The notes under the pieces were generated by a model, which saw only the letters and a program-made list of their open reading frames with translations, did no database searches and was not told where the DNA came from. A stretch of 43,062 nt of DNA, from assembly GCA_964454745.1 (NCBI GenBank), contig CAYVUI010000024.1:1-43062 (forward strand). The letters are read 5' to 3'. Positions within the stretch are counted from its first letter, which is position 1. Each line of letters begins with the position of its first letter. Below, piece by piece: positions 1-8,848 of the stretch. The position numbers were made by a program, and so were the translations under genes. This DNA is from CAYVUI01 sp964454745 (GTDB lineage Bacteria; Planctomycetota; Phycisphaerae; Sedimentisphaerales; Anaerohalosphaeraceae).

Positions 1-2
1 CA

Positions 3-539
3 CAGGCAGTCAATGAAGCGATGGTTGAGGAGAAGCATCAGGAGGCCGGGCAGATGAAATCCGAGGATTTCCCGGAACATCTTCAGGGGCTCTGGATTTG
101 TGATAAGCCTCAGAAGTGGCAGCTTGGTGTTGGTGAAAATGGTGAAATTGACCAATTAACCCTGTATGCGGGGATTGAAATTGATATGGAAGACAGGGGG
201 GCGCAAATCGGTGATCCGGAAGGGGAGGTTTTTTCCTATTTTATCATGGGGCCGATGAGCTGGGAGTATAACAAGCAGAAGAATCTCCTGACGGTTCGCA
301 TCGTGACAAAAGAATTTTACCTGCGTGCCCAGGGCAAGGAAGTAATCAGCGAAATGGTGGATACTTTTACCGGCCCGGTCGCGGGAGGCGGTACACTTTG
401 GACGCCCAAGTGGCTCAATGAGTCAACGGTGGTTGGTCTTGGCGTCCAGCCGCCGGTGGAGAAACAGCTCGTGTTCCGCAAGGGCAAGGGGCTTTTAGAG
501 GAAAACAAAAACGCGGGATTTAAAATTACACCTCAGTAA
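3..539 (+). CDS. Partial gene: secreted protein of unknown function, paralogue of the lipoprotein at 3532-4107
   Basis: The reading frame is already open at base 3 and runs to a TAA at 537-539, so the true start probably lies before the window; the ATG at 21 gives 172 residues but has no convincing ribosome site. I do not recognise a named family. It aligns by eye with the lipoprotein at 3532-4107: both have a block D/E-FP-x2-L-x-G-x-W, then KW followed by E(N/D)G(E/S)I, then a block around GP(M/W) followed by a tyrosine and TLTV/LLTV, and a W-x4-(W/L)-N block near the C-terminus. In that paralogue the FP block follows a lipoprotein signal and about 20 residues, so here a similar signal would lie upstream of the window. 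It ends 9 bases before the stop of the convergent beta-helix gene. Function unknown. Confidence 0.7.
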   Translation, partial: QAVNEAMVEEKHQEAGQMKSEDFPEHLQGLWICDKPQKWQLGVGENGEIDQLTLYAGIEIDMEDRGAQIGDPEGEVFSYFIMGPMSWEYNKQKNLLTVRIVTKEFYLRAQGKEVISEMVDTFTGPVAGGGTLWTPKWLNESTVVGLGVQPPVEKQLVFRKGKGLLEENKNAGFKITPQ

Positions 540-548
540 GTATCCCGG

Positions 549-3323
549 CTACGGGCAGTTTTGCCAGGAATTGAACACAGCCTGAAAGTCCGGGAAACCG
601 GTCTGGTTATCCGCGTTGATGTCCGCGGGGGTAGAGCCGTTTAGCCAGTACGCCGCGAAATACAGCAGGTCGGTTATGTCCACCGTGCCGGTAGCGGTAA
701 GGTCAATGCATTGCAGTTCAAGGGCCCCGATGTCAGGGTCGGCAAAGGTTGTTCGCGGATTTTGGCTGTAATCTGTCTCTGAGAGATACAGGGCATTTCC
801 GGCATCCCGGCAGGGCGAGAAATATCCGATTCTATAGTTGCCCGGGGTCCATGTATCATCGTTTGGATCGGCTGGGGTTGCGTTATCGTTTAATTGTCCC
901 GGCGCAATCAGCAATGGATCGGCGAAGACGTTGGATGGATCCGCCACAGCGTCGCTGAGGGTACCGGCCAGGTTGCCGTCCTCATTTTGGTGCAGGCAGT
1001 TGTTATGTATTTCCGGGGTGGATTCGCTGCCGATATAAGGACGTGCCCAGATGCCTCCGCCCGTGCGGTTGCGGGTAACGATATTGTTGTGGATAAGCGG
1101 ATTCGCCTTAAAGGCCATGCCGATGCCCGCGCCGCCGGAGATGGAAAAATTACCTTCAACGGTGTTATTGATTACCTCATGATTGCCGGCACCGTTTAGC
1201 CAGATACCGCCGCCCATGTCCGCACAGTTGCCGACGATGACGTTGTTGGCAAGACGTGTAACACCAATCAGGCAGCCGATCCCACCGCCCAGGCCGCCGT
1301 CACCGGATTGCGGACGATGGGTGATTGTAATGTTGTTATGGATCAAATTGCGTTCAACCGTTGAACCGGTAGCCTCCCAAAGCCAGATGCCGCCGCCGTT
1401 GGCCATGTAAGCAGTGTTGTAGGCGATCTCGTTATCGAGGATGTCCGCGCGGGTTTTGTTGTAAAGGTAGATGCCCCCGCCCGCCTCACCGCCGTCAACG
1501 GTGTTATAGCGAATGATATTCTCCTGGATGAGAAGCCAGGAACGCGGGCCGATGTGTATGCCTCCGCCTGCGACCTGGGCGGTGTTGTACTCGATGATAT
1601 TGTGTTTTACCGTGCCCCCGGCATCCCAGCGGTAGTCGATCCCGCCGCCGTAGCCGCCAGTGGTTTGCCCCTCGGGTTTGTAGGCACTGTTGTGGTGGAT
1701 ATGGTTGTACATGGTAATCGGTCCGACGGAATTTTCGACATCGATCGCTCCACCGAACTGTCCCCGGCCGTTGGTAATCGTAAAGCCTGCAATGGCGGTT
1801 CGTTCATTCTGGCCGGCAGTGATTTTCACGCAGCTTTGGGTATTCGTGCCGTCGATGACCGTCGCAATGCGCGTATTGGGATCAAGCGGATTGTAAGAAC
1901 GGATGCGCAGGTTGTGGGTCAGCAGGTTGATGTTCTCATACCACGTACCGGCTGCAACGATGATCTCGGAATCGTCCGGCGCGGCGTTAATCGCATCCTG
2001 AATGCCCGGATAATCAATGGGCACAGAAAGGGCGGTATATTCCTGCGGGCCGATGTCAATCCCGCTGCGGGCAATTCGCATCGTCTGGTCATAATCTGTC
2101 GTGACCCATGCGGGCAGATAGATATCATCCCCGGCGTCAATGCAGGGCGAATCGGGATTGAGTTCATATGACGTGAACGGCGCAGGTAAATTGGGCGCGA
2201 GTTTGGGATCTGCCTCAAAGTTACCGTTTTGCCCGACCGGATCCGCAAGGGTACCCGCGAAGTTGCCTTGGGTGTTGCTGTAGAAGAGGTTGTTTGCGAT
2301 CGTTTGTGTCGGGGTATTAAAAAGCGTCTCTATCGCGGCATCGTAATTATCGCTGATGATGTTATTGGCGATTGTAGAGGATTGTTCTGAGTAAATGGAG
2401 ATTACCGCACCGGGGCCGTTGGGTGTGATGTTGCCGGTAAAGAAATTGTTGAGTATCCTTGCCTTTGCTCCCGGGGAGATACGAATCGCTGATCCGGAGG
2501 GCTGGTTGTTAAACAGGGCAGGACAGGTATTGTCGATAAAAATGTTATTGATAATGTCAATATTGCATTGGATGAAGACGTAGATTGCCCCGCCATAAAG
2601 CTTTGTGCAGGTGTTCCCGATGAACAGGTTGTCGTAGACCTTTGATGTGGAATTATCCGCCAGGTACACTGCGCCGCCGAGTGTGGGTGCCGTGTTATTA
2701 ACGAATCTGTTCCTGCGGATTGTTGGAGAACAACTCACCCTGCCAAATACCCCCGCGCCATACCACCCGGCAAAGTTGTCCTCGAAGGTATTGTCTTCTA
2801 TCAATGGGCTGGCGTTGTTGTGGCAGAAGATACCAGCTCCGCCATAGGTGACGGAGTTGTTCCTGATGACATTTTTCCGAATCGTCGGGCTCGCCTGCCG
2901 GCAAAAGACCGCGCCGCCATCAGCGTTGTCATCATCAAATGTTGTCCGCCATGTGGTAATCGTCCAGTCGCGCCGCCCCCGGCCGTTTTGCAGCGTAAAT
3001 CCTTCCAGAATCGAATCCGGACCTTCCCCGGTCAGAAACGAGACAATCGAGGCCTGGTTAGGATCGCTCGGCTGGGAGCCGTCGATGATTGTAGAGGCTG
3101 TAATTTCCGGATTACCAGGGTCCGTTGACGCCAGCCGCACCGCTTTGCCGAGGAAATCGAGATTTTCGTAGTATGTGCCCGGGGAGACGATGATCTCATT
3201 CCCGTCTGTCGCTACAACAAGAGCGTCCTGAATCGTCGCGTGGTCACCAGGAACATAACGAACCTGCGCGGCAGCCAGGCCTGTGAGCAGCAAACAAATT
3301 AATACCATAAAACGCATCATCAT
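549..3323 (-). CDS. Secreted right-handed beta-helix protein, two tandem modules, C-terminal dockerin-like tail
   Basis: A 924-residue exported protein, if started at the first of three consecutive ATGs (3323). That start is chosen because a signal peptide (MMMRF then a Leu-rich core ending AAAQ, about residues 1-19) begins there, GGGGTG lies just upstream, and a strong promoter sits at 3349-3377, inside the longer open frame. Residues about 21-430 and 433-860 are two copies of one module: each opens with a P-x-D-x-x-x-IQDA block followed by EIIV-x2-GT-x-YEN, continues through many N-N-x-(I/F) and GGG-(I/V) beta-helix rungs, and closes with SPC-x-DAG and later DIG, as in choice-of-anchor Q domains. 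The last 50 residues hold two Asp/Asn-rich loops (DITDLLYFAAYWL, then a second ending FNSWQNCP), resembling the paired-loop tails common in Phycisphaerae. Likely extracellular polysaccharide binding or cleavage; no catalytic residues could be assigned. Confidence 0.88.
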   Translation of the reverse strand: MMMRFMVLICLLLTGLAAAQVRYVPGDHATIQDALVVATDGNEIIVSPGTYYENLDFLGKAVRLASTDPGNPEITASTIIDGSQPSDPNQASIVSFLTGEGPDSILEGFTLQNGRGRRDWTITTWRTTFDDDNADGGAVFCRQASPTIRKNVIRNNSVTYGGAGIFCHNNASPLIEDNTFEDNFAGWYGAGVFGRVSCSPTIRRNRFVNNTAPTLGGAVYLADNSTSKVYDNLFIGNTCTKLYGGAIYVFIQCNIDIINNIFIDNTCPALFNNQPSGSAIRISPGAKARILNNFFTGNITPNGPGAVISIYSEQSSTIANNIISDNYDAAIETLFNTPTQTIANNLFYSNTQGNFAGTLADPVGQNGNFEADPKLAPNLPAPFTSYELNPDSPCIDAGDDIYLPAWVTTDYDQTMRIARSGIDIGPQEYTALSVPIDYPGIQDAINAAPDDSEIIVAAGTWYENINLLTHNLRIRSYNPLDPNTRIATVIDGTNTQSCVKITAGQNERTAIAGFTITNGRGQFGGAIDVENSVGPITMYNHIHHNSAYKPEGQTTGGYGGGIDYRWDAGGTVKHNIIEYNTAQVAGGGIHIGPRSWLLIQENIIRYNTVDGGEAGGGIYLYNKTRADILDNEIAYNTAYMANGGGIWLWEATGSTVERNLIHNNITITHRPQSGDGGLGGGIGCLIGVTRLANNVIVGNCADMGGGIWLNGAGNHEVINNTVEGNFSISGGAGIGMAFKANPLIHNNIVTRNRTGGGIWARPYIGSESTPEIHNNCLHQNEDGNLAGTLSDAVADPSNVFADPLLIAPGQLNDNATPADPNDDTWTPGNYRIGYFSPCRDAGNALYLSETDYSQNPRTTFADPDIGALELQCIDLTATGTVDITDLLYFAAYWLNGSTPADINADNQTGFPDFQAVFNSWQNCP

Positions 3324-3348
3324 ATCATCACCCCGATCCCTGGGTGTT

Positions 3349-3377
3349 ATTATATCGAATTTTGCCGTTTGGTTCAA
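3349..3377 (-). promoter_or_regulatory. Sigma-70 promoter of the beta-helix gene
   Basis: On the minus strand, TTGAAC (3372-3377), a 17-base spacer and a perfect TATAAT (3349-3354). Transcription would begin near 3342, only about 20 bases before the chosen ATG at 3323, which rules out the longer frame starting at 3431. Confidence 0.7.
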
Positions 3378-3467
3378 AGAAAAGCGCTCACGGATGTTTG
3401 TATACGAGTGCAGTCCTGATTTTATCGTCAAAAATCCGGTGTTTTTGAAGTGAGAATCTGTTTTTTA

Positions 3468-3496
3468 TTGCCATTTTGGGGGCTTGCGTCTATGAT
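3468..3496 (+). promoter_or_regulatory. Sigma-70 promoter of the lipoprotein-purD unit
   Basis: TTGCCA (3468-3473), a 17-base spacer and TATGAT (3491-3496), with the expected start of transcription near 3503 and the ATG at 3532. It diverges from the beta-helix promoter about 90 bases away. Confidence 0.6.
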
Positions 3497-3531
3497 CGTC
3501 GAAACGCGAAATTCTTTTAAGGATCGGACCT

Positions 3532-4107
3532 ATGAAACGGATTTTTTTCTTTTTATCGATTTGTGCAGCCGCTGCGGCATTTTTTATCGGCGGGTGCCAG
3601 GAGCAGTCCGCTTCCGGCAACCTGGGAGAAAATGTCAAGCTGACCGGTACGGACGAATTTCCGGCAGCCCTGATCGGACGCTGGCGGGATGATGTCCGAA
3701 AATGGGAGATCGAAATCGCCGAGGATGGTTCGATTACGGAGGCGGTTGTGGCCCCGATGGGATGGGTCAAGCTCGGTCCGGACCGGCGTAATGTTGTCGA
3801 GATGCGAGAGGGCGGCGAGGGTGTATTCGTTGCCGGGCCCTGGTATGTGGATTATGACGCGACTCAGATGACCCTTACCGTGGAAATCCAGCTTGAAAGT
3901 TTCAATGTCGAAGTTGGTGATACGCGTTTGGTCGGTCAAAGCCGGGATATTTTCCAGGGCGTTGTTTCGCCTGATTTTTCTACCTGGAGGGCCGACTGGT
4001 TTAACATTCCGGTAATGAAGATCGTGGCCAATGACCAGGAACATGACCTGCCGGTCGATCCGGAAGAAATGGCAATCGGCCTGGAATTTCATAAGGTTAC
4101 AAAGTAA
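3532..4107 (+). CDS. Lipoprotein of unknown function, paralogue of the gene at the window's left edge
   Basis: A 191-residue predicted lipoprotein: MKRIFFF, a hydrophobic core and an IGGC lipobox with the acylated cysteine at residue 22. The start is supported by AAGGAT eight bases upstream and by a promoter at 3468-3496. The mature part has no recognised domain. It shares several short blocks with the partial protein at the left edge: FP-x3-(L/I)-G-x-W near residue 42, KWEIEIAEDGSI, GPWYVDYD and a W-x4-WFN block near the C-terminus. The two genes have the same orientation and are separated by the oppositely transcribed beta-helix gene, which suggests an old tandem duplication with an insertion or rearrangement. 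purD follows after 44 bases with no visible terminator, so the two may be co-transcribed. Function unknown; probably membrane-anchored. Confidence 0.82.
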   Translation: MKRIFFFLSICAAAAAFFIGGCQEQSASGNLGENVKLTGTDEFPAALIGRWRDDVRKWEIEIAEDGSITEAVVAPMGWVKLGPDRRNVVEMREGGEGVFVAGPWYVDYDATQMTLTVEIQLESFNVEVGDTRLVGQSRDIFQGVVSPDFSTWRADWFNIPVMKIVANDQEHDLPVDPEEMAIGLEFHKVTK

Positions 4108-4151
4108 GAAAAGCGGGAAAAATTTTTCACGGAAGGTTTTGAGGTAGAACA

Positions 4152-5432
4152 ATGAATGTATTGATCGTGGGTTCCGGGGGCAGAGAGCACGCAATCGCGT
4201 GGAAGCTGAAGCAGTCGAAAAAGGTCTCGAAAATCTTTATTGCTCCGGGCAACCCGGGTACGGCAAAAGTGGGTATCAATGTGGACCTGGATGTGATGGA
4301 TTTCAAAGGGCTGGTCGATTTTGCGAAGGGCAACGACGTGGGCCTTGCGGTTATTGGACCGGAAGACCCGCTGGCCGGGGGCATTGTGGATGCGTTTGAG
4401 GCCGCGGGGATCAAGTCATTCGGGCCCAACGGCGCCGCAGCCAAGCTCGAGGCGGACAAGGCTTTTGCCAAGCAGATTATGCGAGCCAATTCGATCCCGA
4501 CCGCGGAGAGCCGTACGTTTGATCAATACGAGGACGCGAGGTCTTACATTGCCAGCCGGGATGAAGCGGTCGTCGTCAAGGCCGCCGGGCTTGCCAAGGG
4601 CAAGGGCGTATTCGTCTGTGAGGAGCCTTCCGACGCGATTATCGCCGCTGAAAAGATCATGGTGGACCGGATTTTCGGCGAAGCCGGTTCGCGGGTGGTG
4701 GTCGAAGACAAGCTCCTCGGTGAAGAAGCCTCGATTCTTGCGTTTGTGGACGGCCGGACGATCTACCTGATGGAAAGCTCGCAGGACCACAAGCCCATCG
4801 GCGACGGTGATACCGGGCCCAATACCGGCGGAATGGGGGCCTACAGCCCTGCGCCCTGCGTTACGGAGGCGTTGACCAGCCAGATCGTTCGAGAGATTCT
4901 TGTCCCCACGATTGACGGGATGCACCGGGCGGGATGCCCCTACAAGGGGATTTTATACGCGGGGCTCATGCTGACCCAGGGCGGACCGCGTGTTCTGGAA
5001 TATAATGTCCGGTTTGGTGACCCGGAGACCCAGCCGATCCTGATGCGGATGAAAAGCGATTTATTCGAGGTCATGGATGCAGTTTGTTCCGGACGGCTCG
5101 ATGAGATCACGATCCAGTGGGATGAAAGGCCCTCGGTCTGCGTGGTTATGGCATCGGGCGGGTATCCCGGGGACTACGAAAAGGGTCTGGAGATAACGGG
5201 TCTGGATACGGCAGAATCAGGTGCGGACGTGAAGGTTTTCCATGCCGGAACCGCGGCTCGGGGCGACAAAATTGTGACCAGCGGCGGGCGTGTACTTGGC
5301 GTCACAGCGATGGGGGCCGATATCGCCGCGGCAAAGGCCAAAGCCTACGAAGCCGTCGGGAAGATTTCGTTTGAAGGGGCGACCTATCGCAGCGATATTT
5401 CCGACAAGGCGATTGGGCGGATGAAAAAGTGA
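4152..5432 (+). CDS. purD: Phosphoribosylamine--glycine ligase
   Basis: GAR synthetase: joins 5-phosphoribosylamine to glycine using ATP, the second step of purine synthesis, in the cytosol. The 426-residue length is normal for the family. The N-terminal domain carries GSGGREHA at residues 7-14, then IGPEDPL. The ATP-grasp domain shows KAAGLAKGKGV, the NTGGMGAYSPAP signature and RFGDPETQ, which contains metal and ATP ligands. A C-terminal barrel with GGRVLGVTA follows. GAGGTAG lies before the ATG. No other purine gene is adjacent, so it is dispersed rather than in a pur operon; its neighbours are envelope genes. It looks intact. Confidence 0.97.
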   Translation: MNVLIVGSGGREHAIAWKLKQSKKVSKIFIAPGNPGTAKVGINVDLDVMDFKGLVDFAKGNDVGLAVIGPEDPLAGGIVDAFEAAGIKSFGPNGAAAKLEADKAFAKQIMRANSIPTAESRTFDQYEDARSYIASRDEAVVVKAAGLAKGKGVFVCEEPSDAIIAAEKIMVDRIFGEAGSRVVVEDKLLGEEASILAFVDGRTIYLMESSQDHKPIGDGDTGPNTGGMGAYSPAPCVTEALTSQIVREILVPTIDGMHRAGCPYKGILYAGLMLTQGGPRVLEYNVRFGDPETQPILMRMKSDLFEVMDAVCSGRLDEITIQWDERPSVCVVMASGGYPGDYEKGLEITGLDTAESGADVKVFHAGTAARGDKIVTSGGRVLGVTAMGADIAAAKAKAYEAVGKISFEGATYRSDISDKAIGRMKK

Positions 5433-5485
5433 CTCATTGTTCGATTTGAAATGAACCGGGGGGCTGATTGGCCGATAATAGAGGT

Positions 5486-8400
5486 ATGAGACGCCATATT
5501 CATATTCGCAAATCTTTTCTACGTAAACTGTTTTTCTGCCTGCTGGGCCTTTTGGCCCTGATGGTGATCTACGGGCAGGTCGGCAACAGCGTTCTAAAAC
5601 CGATTGCCGTCCGCCAGATCGAGGCCATGACGTCCGGTCAGGTGGATATCAGCGAGGTGAAATTTCGCCTCAACGGCAATGTCCGGATGAATTACGTGGG
5701 TGTGACGACCGCGGATGCTGCGGACTACGACAACCGGGTACTCAAGGCCGCCCAGGTGGATATCTATTTTTCGCCGTGGAGCCTGCTGCGGTTTTCGCCC
5801 GAGATCAAGCGGATTACCGTGGGCGATTTTTTCGTGAATGCCCAGTATGACGTCGATCACAAGTCGTGGAACCTGGGCTTTCTGAACAGCAGTGAATTTT
5901 CCGGCGACAAGCCGGTTCCGATTATCCGCGCGGAAAAGGGAATTTTAAAGTACAGTGAACGAAGAAACGGTGTCCTTCGAGATGTGGTAATCATCGGTAT
6001 CAGCGGCACATTTTCGCACACCCAGGGCAAGCGGAACGAATACGGCTTTTTTGTCGAAGCCGACCCGCGGCTCGGTTTCGGAAGCTCAAATATTCACGGG
6101 GTATGGAAGGCGGGCAAAGAGGGCGGCAGTTTGCGGATCCTCGACTCGCAGCTCTATATGAATAATTCGCCTGTACTGAGTAATCTCTGGTTTATCGACA
6201 ATCTCAATATGGACCTGACCTACACGAAAGACAGCATCGATGACTTGTGGATTCGTTTTACGATGGGCGACAAGACCCGTGCTGAGCTTCGCGGCGGAAT
6301 CGAAGACCTCGGCGGAGAGGGGATATTTGATTTTCGTATCCAGGCAGAGAATGTGTTCCTCAACGATGAACTGACGCCCAATGCCCTGGTTTATTCCAGC
6401 CAGACCGATGCACTGATTCATAAAGACCTGCGGAATTTTCTTGCGCAGTTTCAGCCTCGCGGCTGGGGTGATGTGGACATCCGGGTTTCCGGGACATTCG
6501 AGGACATCGTAAATACCCAATGTGAAGGCGTGCTCGATACCTTTGACGTGACCCTGATGGACGAGGCGTTTCCGTATCTGCTCGAGAATCTGCGAGGTCG
6601 CCTGGAAGTCAGCCAGGAAGGTTCGAGGTTTGAAAAACTTCAATGCAATCACGAGGATGTTGACCTGGTTTTAAGCGGTCATGCCTATGGCGGCGGTGAG
6701 GCCCTCGATTTGTCGCTGGTGATCGAAAGCCCGAATATGCGCCTGGACTCCGATCTGCACAATGCTCTCGATGAAAAGCAAAAGGAGCTTTGGCTTACCT
6801 TTACCCCGGAAGGGCAGGTCGCGATCCGATATGAAACGCAGAAACGTCCTTACGAGGAAAAACAGGATTCTCTCCAGGTCGAGCTGGCCGGAACCCGCGC
6901 AGTCTATTCCCACTTTCCCTACGAGCTGGTCAATCTGACCGGCAGGCTTTCGATGGACCCGAACGAAATTCTGCTCGAAAATGTCCGCTCCTCGTATGAA
7001 CACCCGCAGGGCGATTATTACATTACTCTCAACGGCCGGATTACGGAGATAGAATCCGAGATCCCACGGTTTAATATTATCATCGATGCTAATGATGTGC
7101 CGATTGATGAGCGGCTGATGGCGGCGATGCCTGCCGAACTCCAGGATTTTTATGAAAAGTTTGAGGTGGACGCCAGGACCCAGAGCCGAATCAAGGTGTT
7201 CCCCAACGAGGTAGGCAAGCGTGATGTCGAGTATATCGCATGGGTCAATGTACGCGGCGCTGAGATCGCCTATGAGAAACTGCCGCTTCGCTGGACGGAT
7301 GTGGATGTGGATGCGATTTTGACACCGGACCTTGTGCGGCTTGAACAGGTCAGTGCCCGCAGCGGCCCCGGTCGGCTTACCGCCACCGGCAAGGTCTGGC
7401 CGGTCAACGAGATCAATAAGGAACTGGGCGTTTGTGTGCACCTGGAGGCGGACTCGATCGAGATCAACGAGGATATTCTCATGGCGCTTCCCCAGCGGGG
7501 CGAGTCGATCCTTGAACACGTTGAGACTTCGGGCCCGATTGATGTCGTGGCGGATTTGAATCTCAATTCCAAAGAAGCGGATTGCCGGGATTACGAAATT
7601 TTTGTTCGCTGCCTGGGCAACCGCCTGGTTTATGACAAGATCGGTTACCCGTTGGAGAATATTACCGGGGAAGTGACCGTCCGAAAGGATAAAATTGAGA
7701 TTCAGGAACTGGTCTCGCAAACCGAGCATGAAGGATTTACGCAGGAAATTCGCGTTTCCGGGGAGGTGCTGACGGAAGAAAATGCGATTACTTCCGCGGT
7801 TTTGTCTCTCGATGGCCAGGATATTGCGATCAACGACGTGCTGCTTTCCTCATTTTTGAAGATGGATGCGGATGCAATTTCGCAGCTAAATGCCGGCGGG
7901 CGGCTGGACGTCTCAACGGATTTATTCAAGATACATAAAGACGAAAAGGGAGGTATGATCGCCGAGGTTACCGGTTCTGGTGCCGTAAAGGACGGGCAAT
8001 TTGGGAAAGGCCTGATTACAGAAGCAGGCATCAAGGCGGAGGGTTCGCTAATCTTTGATCTAAACGGCGGGCTGATTTCCGCGGGAGCTTCGTACCTGGG
8101 TAGTGGTTTTAATGTAAAGGGACATCGGGTTGAGGGTTTGAGAGGGCAGCTTGCGTACGAACCCGAGGCGCGGGCATTCGTAAGCGATGCGTTTACGGCG
8201 AATGTGTACGGCGGACGGTTGATTGGTGATTTTTCCGCCCGGGAAAACAGGGCGGATTCCGGGGGAATGGATTACCTGCTGGAGGTGGTCTTTGACAGTG
8301 TGAATGTGGCCCGCATGCTGGATAAGGAGAAAGAGGGGGGACGCACGAGTTATCCGGCCGGGATGGCGCAGGGTTCGTTTACGCTGACCGGTTCGACGAA

Positions 8401-8839
8401 AGAGCCCGGGGCCGGGGTCGGGCGGTTTAACGCCGAGATTCTCGGGATGCAGTTTGCCCAGCGTACGCTTGCGGGCAAAGTGGTTTCGGCGGCGAAGGTC
8501 AAGGAACCGTCACCGCATTTTCAGTTCGATACAATCCTTGTCGAGTCGTATGTCCAGAGGGATAAGCTGGTGTTTGAGGAAGTGCTGATGCAGGATGGTT
8601 CCTCGGTGCTGCGCGGCAGCGGAGGCCTCGATCTCAATACCAACCAACTGGACCTCACTTTCCAGGCGTTTGGTCAGAAAATGACGCGGGAACCTTCGTT
8701 TGTGGATTCACTGCTTGCGGTGGTCTCCCCGGCGATCATCCAGATTCACGTGACCGGCACGACCGAGCGGCCGCAGATCAAGACCCAGACACTTTCCGTA
8801 CTCAATGCTCCCAACGAACTGCTTGGAGCCAGTGAGTAG
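5486..8839 (+). CDS. Large AsmA-like membrane-anchored protein
   Basis: About 1,117 residues. A basic N-terminus (MRRHIHIRKSF) precedes one transmembrane segment at about residues 13-31, followed by a very long beta-rich region with no further membrane spans. The segment after the membrane anchor has the AsmA pattern: a short stretch on a 'GQVDISEVKF' theme, then hydrophobic strands and 'SLLRFSPEIKRI'. The C-terminal 250 residues resemble AsmA-like C-terminal domains (GGRLIGDFSAR, LTGSTKEPG, GSGGLDLNTNQLDL, VTGTTERPQIK). AsmA/TamB-type proteins are thought to bridge the periplasm and move lipid to, or help assemble, the outer membrane; that role here is inference. An in-frame TTG at 5468, preceded by GGGGG, is an alternative start that adds six residues. 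It follows purD by about 50 bases and ends 9 bases from the convergent SH3 gene. Confidence 0.8.
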   Translation: MRRHIHIRKSFLRKLFFCLLGLLALMVIYGQVGNSVLKPIAVRQIEAMTSGQVDISEVKFRLNGNVRMNYVGVTTADAADYDNRVLKAAQVDIYFSPWSLLRFSPEIKRITVGDFFVNAQYDVDHKSWNLGFLNSSEFSGDKPVPIIRAEKGILKYSERRNGVLRDVVIIGISGTFSHTQGKRNEYGFFVEADPRLGFGSSNIHGVWKAGKEGGSLRILDSQLYMNNSPVLSNLWFIDNLNMDLTYTKDSIDDLWIRFTMGDKTRAELRGGIEDLGGEGIFDFRIQAENVFLNDELTPNALVYSSQTDALIHKDLRNFLAQFQPRGWGDVDIRVSGTFEDIVNTQCEGVLDTFDVTLMDEAFPYLLENLRGRLEVSQEGSRFEKLQCNHEDVDLVLSGHAYGGGEALDLSLVIESPNMRLDSDLHNALDEKQKELWLTFTPEGQVAIRYETQKRPYEEKQDSLQVELAGTRAVYSHFPYELVNLTGRLSMDPNEILLENVRSSYEHPQGDYYITLNGRITEIESEIPRFNIIIDANDVPIDERLMAAMPAELQDFYEKFEVDARTQSRIKVFPNEVGKRDVEYIAWVNVRGAEIAYEKLPLRWTDVDVDAILTPDLVRLEQVSARSGPGRLTATGKVWPVNEINKELGVCVHLEADSIEINEDILMALPQRGESILEHVETSGPIDVVADLNLNSKEADCRDYEIFVRCLGNRLVYDKIGYPLENITGEVTVRKDKIEIQELVSQTEHEGFTQEIRVSGEVLTEENAITSAVLSLDGQDIAINDVLLSSFLKMDADAISQLNAGGRLDVSTDLFKIHKDEKGGMIAEVTGSGAVKDGQFGKGLITEAGIKAEGSLIFDLNGGLISAGASYLGSGFNVKGHRVEGLRGQLAYEPEARAFVSDAFTANVYGGRLIGDFSARENRADSGGMDYLLEVVFDSVNVARMLDKEKEGGRTSYPAGMAQGSFTLTGSTKEPGAGVGRFNAEILGMQFAQRTLAGKVVSAAKVKEPSPHFQFDTILVESYVQRDKLVFEEVLMQDGSSVLRGSGGLDLNTNQLDLTFQAFGQKMTREPSFVDSLLAVVSPAIIQIHVTGTTERPQIKTQTLSVLNAPNELLGASE

Positions 8840-8848
8840 ATCCTGTGT

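Noticed and set aside
6671..7729. A 352-codon open frame antisense to the AsmA-like gene
   Set aside because: No signal, motif or ribosome site; the opposite strand gives one continuous 1,117-residue protein.
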